Program-made: the position numbers and the translations under genes | The notes under the pieces: model-generated | What the model saw: the letters and a program-made list of their open reading frames with translations, nothing else | Database searches by the model: none | What the model was told of the DNA's origin: nothing | In this document: positions 55,257 through 63,474 of the stretch, in pieces | Position numbering within the stretch: the stretch's first letter is position 1 | Layout: each line of letters opens with the position of its first letter | Source of the DNA: Streptococcus pseudopneumoniae | Lineage (GTDB): Bacteria; Bacillota; Bacilli; Lactobacillales; Streptococcaceae | Reading direction: 5' to 3' | DNA length: 64,000 bases | Assembly: GCF_001074155.1 (NCBI RefSeq) | Contig: NZ_JUUZ01000010.1 | Coordinates: 1 to 64,000 of the forward strand

Positions 55257-56157
55257 ATGGACAAAAGGATTTCTTATCTTTGGTGTTGTTACCAGTATCA
55301 TTGGTTTTTCCATGATGATCATCGGAATCCAAACAGATGGTGTCAGAAGCCTCCTTGCAATGTCTCAAAATCCAGTATTTGAAAGTCGAATGGAAGAACT
55401 CGTTTTTGATCAAGATATTGAAAATCTAAACATCTCACTAACAGAACATTCGCTCGTCATTACGGAGTCAAACGATGATAAGATTCACCTTCAGTATCAT
55501 CCAACCATCTCTGAAAAAGAAAATCTTCAACACTCTATCAAAGAGAAAAGTCTTGAAATAACTGACACCAAGTCAACTACACGTCGCTCTATAGGTTCTA
55601 GTATCGAGGGTATTCTCTATATCGCAAGCGGAATTTCTAGTCGCAATGATGAAGTTGTTCTCTCATTACCAAGAGGAAAAGACTTAAAAAATCTAACTGC
55701 CCAGGTAAACCATCGTATCCTTTCAATTGCTAATGCAAAACTCAGCAATGCCAAGATTCTGTCAAATGGATATCTCCTTCGTATCACTGATAGCGAGATT
55801 AAAAATAGCCAACTAACCACAGTTGGAATTGTCAATATATTTGAAACCAGTCTAACAGATAGCCGCATCCAAGCAGATCATGAACATATCAAGGCAGACG
55901 ATATCCAAGTGCATGGTCGAGTGGAATTCGAGGCAAGAAAAGATATCTCACTCGAGTTATCTCAGAAGGAACTTGATCGAATCAATCTTGAATTTTCTGC
56001 TGAACATGGTGATATCTATCGTTGGCATCGAGACAGACGTGACATACCTACGGGAGGTAGTAAAGGTGAAGCATTAGCGAACCCTTACAAAACAGAAAAA
56101 AAAGATACGCAAGATCTCCTCGTCGCAAAATCTAATCAAAGTATCTATTTCCCATAA
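55249..56157 (+). CDS. DUF4097-family membrane-anchored protein
   Basis: 302-residue protein with one N-terminal transmembrane helix (about 8-30) and an extracellular beta-helix-like DUF4097 region (about 50-280; SLTEHSLVITESNDDKIHL). Start ATG at 55249-55251 has GAGAGG 8 nt upstream; a GTG three codons earlier is less good. It overlaps the HAAS gene by 8 bp. Function unknown; the operon structure suggests an envelope stress response. Confidence 0.9.
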   Translation: MRKWTKGFLIFGVVTSIIGFSMMIIGIQTDGVRSLLAMSQNPVFESRMEELVFDQDIENLNISLTEHSLVITESNDDKIHLQYHPTISEKENLQHSIKEKSLEITDTKSTTRRSIGSSIEGILYIASGISSRNDEVVLSLPRGKDLKNLTAQVNHRILSIANAKLSNAKILSNGYLLRITDSEIKNSQLTTVGIVNIFETSLTDSRIQADHEHIKADDIQVHGRVEFEARKDISLELSQKELDRINLEFSAEHGDIYRWHRDRRDIPTGGSKGEALANPYKTEKKDTQDLLVAKSNQSIYFP

Positions 56158-56245
56158 TAAGATCGCTTGCTTTCTTATAGAAATCATGAATAAAGACAAC
56201 TAGTAGTTACTACTCAAAAATTAATCAAAAAAAGGGAGGTCTATT

Positions 56246-57202
56246 ATGACTCAAGAATGGTTTGAAAGTGCTGATTTCGAAAAAACAGCCAACAATGATA
56301 AAAAAGATAGCCCATCCGACTCAGTTCTCCTTGAAGAAGATTCAGAGGCAAGAGAAGAGGCGCCAGTGGTTGAAGAAAATCTTCAAGTCAATCCTGAAGA
56401 ACAAGAAGCTGACCTAGAGAAAGTAGAGAGTGACGAACACGAAGAAATCGTAGCAAAGACAGACCAGTCAGAAGAGTCTGTTAAAGAAGCACCTCAGCCT
56501 AGCAAATCTTTGGAAAGTCCATTTGTCCCAGATCCTCTACCTACAAAAACAGCAGTATTTGCAGTTTTCAAAGAAGAATTGGCTGATCTTTGGGTTTGGT
56601 TACAAGGTGCTCTCAAAGAGCCAACAGCAAGTATTGATACAGATAAAAAACATAGTTATAATGCCTTTGCGCTACTAACTATCTTTTCTGCTACAAGTTT
56701 CCTCTTTACAGTTTATCACGCCAAACAAGGCTACTATGGTCGTATGACAAGCATCGATGCTCACTTCATGGAACAATTCCCGTCTCTCAATCTCTTCTCG
56801 GTCTTCTCCATCCTAGTGGCGACAAGTTTGTTCTACTTTTCAATCCTCATGGGTGGATTTGTAGTCAAACGTTTTGTCGACCAGGACAGTGATTGGACAT
56901 TAGAAAGAGCCTTTCAAGCAAATAGCAGACTCTTGGCTATCCCAGTTCTCTTGACAGGTATTGCTAGTTTCTTCGCTCTTTTTAATGGTCTACGATTTGC
57001 AGTATTGCTTTGCTTGATTAGCATTGGTCTGACTCTCTTGGCCAATCTCTACGTTATCTCAAGACCTAGCAAGGATAGTCAAACCGATCCCTTCTATCGC
57101 CTTCTCTTAGCTTTCCTAGTCAACGGTGGTGTTCTATTTCTCTTCTTCCTAGCAGAAATGGCTCTTGTTTTTGACTATCTTCGAATCCTTGCTTTTATGT
57201 AA
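56246..57202 (+). CDS. Acidic-tailed polytopic membrane protein (possibly DUF6574)
   Basis: 318-residue membrane protein. The first ~100 residues are very acidic and disordered (many E/D/S), followed by a linker and five predicted transmembrane helices (about 140-318). Family name DUF6574 is from memory and uncertain. GGGAGG precedes the ATG. It lies 88 bp after the DUF4097 gene and may be part of the same transcript; a terminator follows. Confidence 0.85.
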   Translation: MTQEWFESADFEKTANNDKKDSPSDSVLLEEDSEAREEAPVVEENLQVNPEEQEADLEKVESDEHEEIVAKTDQSEESVKEAPQPSKSLESPFVPDPLPTKTAVFAVFKEELADLWVWLQGALKEPTASIDTDKKHSYNAFALLTIFSATSFLFTVYHAKQGYYGRMTSIDAHFMEQFPSLNLFSVFSILVATSLFYFSILMGGFVVKRFVDQDSDWTLERAFQANSRLLAIPVLLTGIASFFALFNGLRFAVLLCLISIGLTLLANLYVISRPSKDSQTDPFYRLLLAFLVNGGVLFLFFLAEMALVFDYLRILAFM

Positions 57203-57205
57203 GAT

Positions 57206-57236
57206 AAAATCCTGTCACTCTGACAGGATTTTTTTG
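57206..57236 (+). terminator. Terminator of the acidic membrane protein gene
   Basis: 12-bp perfect stem (57206-57217 with 57221-57232), 3-nt loop, T-run on the plus strand. Confidence 0.92.
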
Positions 57237-57242
57237 TGTACA

Positions 57243-57272
57243 CAAAAAGCAGATCAAACGATCTGCCTTTTC
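57243..57272 (-). terminator. Terminator of the DUF4299 gene
   Basis: 7-bp GCAGATC/GATCTGC stem (57249-57255 with 57260-57266), 4-nt loop; the minus strand continues TTTTTG. Bidirectional in shape. Confidence 0.85.
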
Positions 57273-57307
57273 ACATTATTTAAAACCAATATCTTTCATT
57301 TAGGCCT

Positions 57308-58168
57308 CTAGTTACCTTTTACTAAGTTCTCAAAATCTTCCCCTAAGATTGGTCCTACCACTATTTGGTTGGCATCCAAGTCCTGATAAAGTTCTTTGGG
57401 CAAAGCTCCTAAAAAGGCTTGGTAATCCAGTCTAGCTACTGCTTCATAGTCTTCAGGCTTAGAACCATCTCCAGATATTTTCACCAAGTCAATCTCCCAG
57501 ACAAGGTCCTTACCAACCAACTGCTCAACATAAGGCACGGGAACAACAGGACCTTTCGGCAAAATTGTCTTAACCCCCTGAGCCAGGTGATAGATGCCGT
57601 GGATCTTACCTTCACTATCTGGGTAGAATTTAGCACTTGCTGGATATGCATCCGACCCTTGAACCTTTTTGACTAATGCTTCAAAACGTGCCAGTCCATC
57701 TTCTTCCAAGAAGCTTTCTAAGTCCTTCTTATCAAAGTAAATAGTTGATAGAATTCCTTGGCAGAAGGCCAAATGAGCATCCTTATCCGCTAGATAGTTT
57801 TTAACAGTTTCTCGGAAATAGTCTTCCAAATCAAAGTCTGCCAGTCCTTCAACTACTTCACCAACCTTACTAGATAAGGCTTGTAAGAGAGCTTCTACAA
57901 TCTCCCAGTCAGCTCTTGTAATCAAGTCAGGAATGATTACTTGATAGCCTTTTTGAGAATCTACATAACGAACTTTAAAGAGAAATTGAGACTTGCCTAC
58001 GATTCCGCACTCGATATACTCGAGGCGATTAAGTGGTTGACGGAGATAGACAGCATCATAACTATGGGACTCTAAGCCATCTACCAAGGCCAAGACTGAC
58101 TTAGCTGTTAAAATCTCCTGTTGTCCTAAAATACTTTGTTTATTGGGAATAAAAAATGTTTTCACCAT
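57308..58168 (-). CDS. DUF4299-family protein
   Basis: 286-residue cytoplasmic protein, start MVKTFFIPNKQSILGQQEIL. An open frame runs 14 codons further upstream, but GGAGACC precedes the ATG at 58166-58168. Family assignment to DUF4299 is from memory of the pneumococcal counterpart. No catalytic motif is recognised. Confidence 0.8.
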   Translation of the reverse strand: MVKTFFIPNKQSILGQQEILTAKSVLALVDGLESHSYDAVYLRQPLNRLEYIECGIVGKSQFLFKVRYVDSQKGYQVIIPDLITRADWEIVEALLQALSSKVGEVVEGLADFDLEDYFRETVKNYLADKDAHLAFCQGILSTIYFDKKDLESFLEEDGLARFEALVKKVQGSDAYPASAKFYPDSEGKIHGIYHLAQGVKTILPKGPVVPVPYVEQLVGKDLVWEIDLVKISGDGSKPEDYEAVARLDYQAFLGALPKELYQDLDANQIVVGPILGEDFENLVKGN

Positions 58169-58261
58169 AAATGGTCTCCTTTGAAATCGTTTACATATAG
58201 TATACACCATTTTCCTGAAAGATGCAGAAACAAATTTAAGATTTTTTGGTCAAAAGCATAG

Positions 58262-58286
58262 AAAAAAACAGCCCCTAAGGACTGTC
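58262..58286 (-). terminator. Terminator of trhO
   Basis: 7-bp stem with one wobble (58268-58274 with 58279-58285), 4-nt loop, run of seven T on the minus strand, just after the trhO stop codon. Confidence 0.85.
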
Positions 58287-58292
58287 CTACTT

Positions 58293-59279
58293 TTATACAA
58301 CTTCAGAATGATCTAGATTCTCACCAATCGCTGCTAAACGCTCGATGACTTGATCTTGTGTCAATTCATGTTCTAAAACATAGCGATTACGTGGGTGAAC
58401 ACGGCACTCGTGTGAGCAACCACGGAGATATTTATCTTCGTTGTCTTCTGATGCCAAGATACGACGGTTACAAAATGGATTTCCACAGTTGACATAGCGT
58501 TCACATGGTGTTCCATCAAACCAATCTTTCCCTACAATGGTTGGATTGACATGGTTGACATCGACTGCAATACGCTCGTCAAAAACGTACATTTTTCCAT
58601 CCCAAAGTTCCCCTTGAACTTCTGGATCTTTACCGTAAGTGGCGATTCCTCCATGCAATTGACCGACATCTTTGTAGCCTTCACGGACCATCCAGCCTGA
58701 GAATTTCTCACAGCGGACTCCACCTGTACAGTAAACAACGACACGTTTATCCATGAATTTTTCCTTGTTATCACGAACCCATTGTGGTAACTCACGGAAG
58801 TTGCGGATATCAGGACGGATAGCCCCACGGAAGTGTCCAAGGTCGTACTCATAGTCATTACGAGTATCAAGGACCACTGTATCTTCATCTAGGAGGGCTT
58901 CTTTAAATTCTTTTGGTGACAAGTAAGCACCTGTTGTTTCAAGAGGATTGATGTCGTTATCAAAGTTATCATCCTCTAAACCAAGGTGAACTATTTCCTT
59001 TTTGTAGCGAACAAACATCTTCTTGAAGGCTTGCTCACTTTCTTCGTCAATCTTGAACCAGAGGTCTTCCATACCTGGAAGGCTGTGAACGTAGTCCATG
59101 TATTTTTGCGTTGTTTCGTAGTCACCAGAAACGGTTCCGTTGATCCCTTCGTCAGCCACTAGGATACGGCCCTTGAGGCCAATAGACTTACAGAAAGCCA
59201 AGTGGTCTGCAGCAAATTGTTCCGCGTTTTCGATGGGAACATATTTATAGTAAAGTAAAACTCGAATATCTTTTGTCAT
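58293..59279 (-). CDS. trhO: tRNA U34 hydroxylase TrhO (rhodanese-like)
   Basis: 328-residue YceA-type protein that hydroxylates U34 of certain tRNAs, the first step to mo5U/cmo5U derivatives. The rhodanese domain has its active cysteine in CTGGVRCE (C184), and the C-terminal part has a cysteine-rich zinc-like site ([17 protein letters not shown]). The frame opens 15 codons upstream, but [13 protein letters not shown] at 59279 is the standard start. It is monocistronic. Confidence 0.93.
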   Translation of the reverse strand: MTKDIRVLLYYKYVPIENAEQFAADHLAFCKSIGLKGRILVADEGINGTVSGDYETTQKYMDYVHSLPGMEDLWFKIDEESEQAFKKMFVRYKKEIVHLGLEDDNFDNDINPLETTGAYLSPKEFKEALLDEDTVVLDTRNDYEYDLGHFRGAIRPDIRNFRELPQWVRDNKEKFMDKRVVVYCTGGVRCEKFSGWMVREGYKDVGQLHGGIATYGKDPEVQGELWDGKMYVFDERIAVDVNHVNPTIVGKDWFDGTPCERYVNCGNPFCNRRILASEDNEDKYLRGCSHECRVHPRNRYVLEHELTQDQVIERLAAIGENLDHSEVV

Positions 59280-59383
59280 AAGATTGATTCTCTTTTCTAA
59301 GATTAAATTATCAGAATTTTTCATTCAACTATACCAGTATACTCTCCCAAGAAAGCGAATGCAATTTATTTGACCGAAAAATA

Positions 59384-59414
59384 AAAAACAAGACCCATTT
59401 TCAGATCTTGTTTT
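59384..59414. terminator. Terminator after the frameshifted small gene
   Basis: AAAACAAGA pairs with TCTTGTTTT (59385-59393 with 59406-59414), 12-nt loop, T-run on the minus strand. Confidence 0.75.
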
Positions 59415-59416
59415 AA

Positions 59417-59660
59417 TTAATTATTCGATGAAGAAAAGTTAACAAAAAGATATCCCTGGCCTGTCTTGAATAAATTATTAATCATGATACCAATAAAGAC
59501 AAGACTGATAAGATTTCGAATCCAGAAAAAATTGCCAATTTGAGAAGAAAATTGCCAATAGTTTTGGATTATAAGTGTTGGCTGAAAAAGTCCATATACG
59601 AAAAATAAGTAAGTGGGATAAGATTGCACTGATTTTAAAGAGTAGATGGTATTTTTTCAT
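59417..59660 (-). pseudogene. Small hydrophobic membrane protein gene, apparently frameshifted
   Basis: Two overlapping minus-strand frames look like parts of one short membrane protein. The first (start 59660) gives MKKYHLLFKISAILSHLL, the second continues YLFFVYGLFQPTLIIQNYWQ and then a second hydrophobic segment ISLVFIGIMINNLF. A one-base change near 59607 would join them into a protein of about 80 residues with two membrane helices. There is only a weak ribosome-binding site. A small gene of this kind lies at this place in pneumococci as I recall. Sequencing error is possible. Confidence 0.5.
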
Positions 59661-59734
59661 GTACCTATTACCAACTCTACTTGTAAGGCAAATGCCTGGT
59701 TTTCAAATGCATATAATTATATGTATTTGCTCAA

Positions 59735-59780
59735 AAAAGAATCACCACCCCGTCTGGAAAACTCCAGACAAGGCAGTGAT
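59735..59780 (-). terminator. Terminator of the ABC importer operon
   Basis: Long stem with a perfect GTCTGGA/TCCAGAC core (59752-59758 with 59763-59769), extended to ATCAC/GTGAT ends with mismatches; minus strand then TTCTTTTTT. It lies 39 bp after the substrate-binding protein gene. Confidence 0.88.
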
Positions 59781-59818
59781 CGCATCTTTTAGGAATGAAT
59801 ACACGAAATCAATCTATC

Positions 59819-61303
59819 TTAAGATTTTTTGTTTTTCAAGAATTCGTCGTATTGTTTTTGCATTTCATCCAATACTTTTTGGTAAGCACCTTCAGATTTA
59901 AGTTTTTCCATCAATTCTGGAATAGCTTTTTCTGGGTCTACAGTACCAGTGTTGATAGCTGTATCGAATTGTTGCATAGTGTTAGTAATAGCTGAGATTT
60001 CAGATTTCACGTTGTCAGTGTTGAAGATGAATCCAAGCGCTGGAGATTCTTTTGCAGTTTCCAAGTCTTTCTTAGATTGTGCAATTTGTTCATCTGTAAC
60101 ATTTTCGTTGATGTAAAGGATCCAGTTGTTACCAGTGTTCCATCCTGACATGTGAGTGTTTCCTTTGTATCCGTCAAGGACTTTAACACGGTTTTCTTTA
60201 CCTGCAACTTTTTCCCAGTTCTTGCCTTCTGGTCCATAAACAAGCCCGTTCAAGAGTTCTGGGTTAGTGTTCAAGAGGTTCAACACTTCCATTGCTTTTT
60301 CTTTGTTCTTAGAGTTGTTTGAGATTACAAAGTTTGCCACTTGAGTTGTTTGGTTTTTCTTGATGAAGTTAGTAAATGGTTTGATTTGGATGTCTCTGTT
60401 AGCAACACGAGAAAGCAAGCTGCTACCGTAGTCAGCTGGTCCTACTGTTTCTTCACGAACAAACCAAGTATCTTGAGTAAGGTCATATGAAGTTTCGCTA
60501 GTTGCTACGTCTTTTGGAATGTATCCTTCTTCATAGAATTTGTGAAGAGTCTTCAAGTGTTCTACGAAACGAGGAACTTCGTAACGGTTTACGATCTTAG
60601 TAGTGTCGCCTTCAAGGTCGATAACGAATGGAAGACCATTTGCAACTGGGTAGTCAAAGTTTTCTGATGGGATAAAGTTTTTACCAACAGCGAATGGCAT
60701 TACGTCTGGAGCTTTTTCTTTGATTTGTTTCAATACTGGTTCAAGTGTTTCGTATGAAGTTACACCTGAGATATCGATTCCATATTTTTCAAGAAGTGGG
60801 CCGTTGAAAGCAAAGTTTTGTGAAGATGCAACGTTAGCTGCAACTGGAACAGAATAAATCTTACCGTTTATAGTGTTACCTTTGATGTAAGCTGGGTCAA
60901 GCGCTTTGTAAAGCTCAGCACCTTCTTTCTTGTACAATTCTGTCAAGTCAGCATAAGCACCTTTTTGAGCGTTTACTACATAGTTATCTGCAAATGCGAT
61001 ATCGTAGTTTTCACCTGATGAAGTGATAACTGACATTTTCTTACCATAGTCACCCCAACCAAGATATTGGATGTCTAATTTAGCACCAACTTTTTCTCCG
61101 ATGATTTTGTTTGCATTTTCTAGCAATTCATCCAAGTTATCTGGTTTGTCACCAATTTGGTACATTTTGATAACAGTTTTGTCACCTGAAGCTGAGTCAG
61201 CAGCTTTTTGGTTGTTTCCTTTAAGGTTTCCACAAGCAGCAAGACTAGCAGCTAAAGCGACAAGGCTAGCAGATGCAAAAGCATATTTTTTCCAGTTTTT
61301 CAT
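59819..61303 (-). CDS. ABC sugar importer substrate-binding lipoprotein
   Basis: 494-residue lipoprotein with a signal peptide ending at the lipobox LAAC (C24) and a family 1/LplA-like solute-binding fold (VIKMYQIGDKPDNLDELLEN). It binds an oligosaccharide outside the cell and hands it to the permeases encoded upstream. In pneumococci the related transporter lies near this position and is linked to host glycan use; substrate is not evident here. It is the last gene of the operon. Confidence 0.93.
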   Translation of the reverse strand: MKNWKKYAFASASLVALAASLAACGNLKGNNQKAADSASGDKTVIKMYQIGDKPDNLDELLENANKIIGEKVGAKLDIQYLGWGDYGKKMSVITSSGENYDIAFADNYVVNAQKGAYADLTELYKKEGAELYKALDPAYIKGNTINGKIYSVPVAANVASSQNFAFNGPLLEKYGIDISGVTSYETLEPVLKQIKEKAPDVMPFAVGKNFIPSENFDYPVANGLPFVIDLEGDTTKIVNRYEVPRFVEHLKTLHKFYEEGYIPKDVATSETSYDLTQDTWFVREETVGPADYGSSLLSRVANRDIQIKPFTNFIKKNQTTQVANFVISNNSKNKEKAMEVLNLLNTNPELLNGLVYGPEGKNWEKVAGKENRVKVLDGYKGNTHMSGWNTGNNWILYINENVTDEQIAQSKKDLETAKESPALGFIFNTDNVKSEISAITNTMQQFDTAINTGTVDPEKAIPELMEKLKSEGAYQKVLDEMQKQYDEFLKNKKS

Positions 61304-61408
61304 GATAAAAACTCCTTTTTTTATTTTTAATTTATAAACAATTTTAATGAGTAACTTTTCTGATGATGAAAAGTTAGATAGAGAAGAGAAAGCTTATTTC
61401 TCAGCGTT

Positions 61409-62329
61409 TTATTCTTTAACACCACCGATAGTTAAACCTTTTACAAAGTAGCGTTGGAAGAATGGATAGAGAATCGCAATTGGAACAGTCGCAACTACGA
61501 CCATGGCCATACGACCTGTTTCTTTTGGTAGGGCAACTGCAAGTTGTCCTGACATCCCAACTGACTTAGCAATGTAATCCATGTTGTTTTGAATTTGCAT
61601 GAGCAAATATTGCAATGGATACAAGTTGTCACTCTTGATGTAAAGAAGGGCATTGAACCAGTCGTTCCAGAATCCAAGTGCTGTCAACAGTGTGATAGTT
61701 GCAATCCCTGGAAGAGAGAGTGGTAAACAGATTTGGAAGAAGATCCGCGCCTCGCTAGCACCATCGATACGAGCTGATTCGAGGATTGCTTCTGGAATGG
61801 TTTTCTTGAAGAAAGACCGCATCAACATGATGTTGAATGGCGATAGAAGCATCGGAACAATCAAGGCCCAAATAGTATCACCCAAGTGAAGTAACTGAGT
61901 TACCACAATATAGCCTGGTACCAAACCAGCATTGAACAACATACTAAGAAGAGCAAAGATTGTAAAAAATTTGCGATACTTAAATGTTGAACGTGAGATG
62001 GCATAAGCGTATGTTGTTGTGATGAAGACGTTTGTCAAAGTTCCAACAACTGTTACAAAAGCTGAGATAAAGAGCGCTTGTAAAATTTTGTCTTTAAACT
62101 GAGCCAAGAATTGGAATCCATCTACACCAAACTTGGAAGGGAAGAAACTATATCCATATTGAACAATACTCTTCTCATCTGTAACTGAAATAATGATTAC
62201 GAAGATGAAAGGCAAGATACAAGAGAAGGCCAGCAAACCAGATATGATACTAAAGAAGATATCTGCCTTTTTGCTGAAGGAGTGTATGCCAACATTATCA
62301 ATTTTTTCTTTTTGAATTTTTTTTGCCAT
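61409..62329 (-). CDS. ABC sugar permease, MalG/LplC type
   Basis: 306-residue permease with six transmembrane helices. The EAA loop, which contacts the ATPase, reads ESARIDGASEARIFFQICLP. The ATG at 62327-62329 has AGGAGGAGC upstream; an earlier in-frame ATG has no site. It is 13 bp after the LplB-type permease. Confidence 0.95.
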   Translation of the reverse strand: MAKKIQKEKIDNVGIHSFSKKADIFFSIISGLLAFSCILPFIFVIIISVTDEKSIVQYGYSFFPSKFGVDGFQFLAQFKDKILQALFISAFVTVVGTLTNVFITTTYAYAISRSTFKYRKFFTIFALLSMLFNAGLVPGYIVVTQLLHLGDTIWALIVPMLLSPFNIMLMRSFFKKTIPEAILESARIDGASEARIFFQICLPLSLPGIATITLLTALGFWNDWFNALLYIKSDNLYPLQYLLMQIQNNMDYIAKSVGMSGQLAVALPKETGRMAMVVVATVPIAILYPFFQRYFVKGLTIGGVKE

Positions 62330-62342
62330 ATGCTCCTCCTTT

Positions 62343-63272
62343 CTAGAATAGTGCTGAGTTAGGATCAACACGTCTTGCAAGTAAGTTTGATAGGATAACG
62401 AGAATCAAACCGACGACTGACTGGTAGAGACCGGCTGCTGAAGCCATACCGATATCTGCTGTCTGAGTCAATCCGTTAAAGACATAGACGTCCAATACAT
62501 TTGTTACACTATAGAGCTGACCTGCGTTGTGAGGGATTTGGTAGAAGAGACCGAAGTCTGCACGGAAGATGTTTCCGACTGCAAGGATGGTCAATACTGT
62601 CACAAGCGGTGTCAACTGAGGGATGGTTACGTTACGGATACGTTGCCATTTGCTAGCACCGTCCACTGTCGCTGCTTCGTAGTAAGTTGGGTCAATACCC
62701 ATGATAGTTGCGTAGTACATCACACTACTATATCCAAAGCCTTTCCAGATACCTAGGAAAAGGAGAAGGTAAGGCCAGATACTGACATCAGCGTAGAAGT
62801 TAATACCCTTCATTCCAAGGGCTTCTAAGGTGTGGTTGATAAGCCCTTTATCGATGTTTAGGAAAGCATCTGTAAAGAAACTGATGATAACCCATGATAG
62901 GAAGTAAGGGAACAACATAGATGTTTGGTAGATTTTAACCATTTGCTTAGAGCGAAGTTCACTAAGGATAATGGCAATACCAACTGATACAATTAAACCG
63001 ATAAAGATAAATCCAAGGTTGTAAAGGACAGTGTTTCGAGTGATGACAAAGGCATCCTTGGAACTAAACAAGAATTTAAAGTTATCTAGTCCGACCCATC
63101 TACTATTTATAATACTGTGGACGAATCCTTCACCAGTCATATGGTAGTCTTTGAAGGCAACCACATTCCCAAATACTGGAATGTAGAAGAATAAAATCAA
63201 CCAAATTGTTCCTGGTAGAACCATTAAGAGAAAAATCCAATTATCTCTTAAAGTTTTTGAAAACTTCTTCAT
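62343..63272 (-). CDS. ABC sugar permease, MalF/LplB type
   Basis: 309-residue permease with six transmembrane helices and the EAA loop EAATVDGASKWQRIRNVTIP. It is the first gene of the importer operon. There is no ATP-binding subunit; streptococcal importers of this type commonly use the shared ATPase MsmK encoded elsewhere. A cre site lies at the promoter. Confidence 0.95.
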   Translation of the reverse strand: MKKFSKTLRDNWIFLLMVLPGTIWLILFFYIPVFGNVVAFKDYHMTGEGFVHSIINSRWVGLDNFKFLFSSKDAFVITRNTVLYNLGFIFIGLIVSVGIAIILSELRSKQMVKIYQTSMLFPYFLSWVIISFFTDAFLNIDKGLINHTLEALGMKGINFYADVSIWPYLLLFLGIWKGFGYSSVMYYATIMGIDPTYYEAATVDGASKWQRIRNVTIPQLTPLVTVLTILAVGNIFRADFGLFYQIPHNAGQLYSVTNVLDVYVFNGLTQTADIGMASAAGLYQSVVGLILVILSNLLARRVDPNSALF

Positions 63273-63325
63273 AATTTCCTCCCCTTTTATTTTTCTAAAA
63301 CTTCATAATCTCATATTTTTAGTTT

Positions 63326-63350
63326 TGATAACGTTTACAAAAATAGTATA
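63326..63350 (-). promoter_or_regulatory. Promoter of the ABC importer with cre site
   Basis: The -10 TATACT is at 63345-63350 with a weak A/T-rich -35. TGATAACGTTTACA (63326-63339), 13 of 14 positions of the cre consensus, covers the predicted start, a position typical for CcpA repression. Confidence 0.65.
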
Positions 63351-63387
63351 CTCTTATTTTTAGGACAGTTTAAACTACAAATTATAG

Positions 63388-63422
63388 AAAAAACTCCACA
63401 AATTATTTTATGTGGAGAACTT
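63388..63422. terminator. Terminator of the GH20-like gene
   Basis: CTCCACA/TGTGGAG stem (63394-63400 with 63411-63417), 10-nt loop, T-runs on both strands. It is 58 bp after the gene's stop codon. Confidence 0.8.
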
Positions 63423-63474
63423 TTTTATATAAGAATAGGTTTCACGGGAAACTTTCTTCCTGAATAGAGTTTTT

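Noticed and set aside
59700..59735. ATATAATTATAT palindrome as an operator
   Set aside because: The sequence is pure A/T with low information and lies in A/T-rich noncoding DNA; symmetry by chance is likely.
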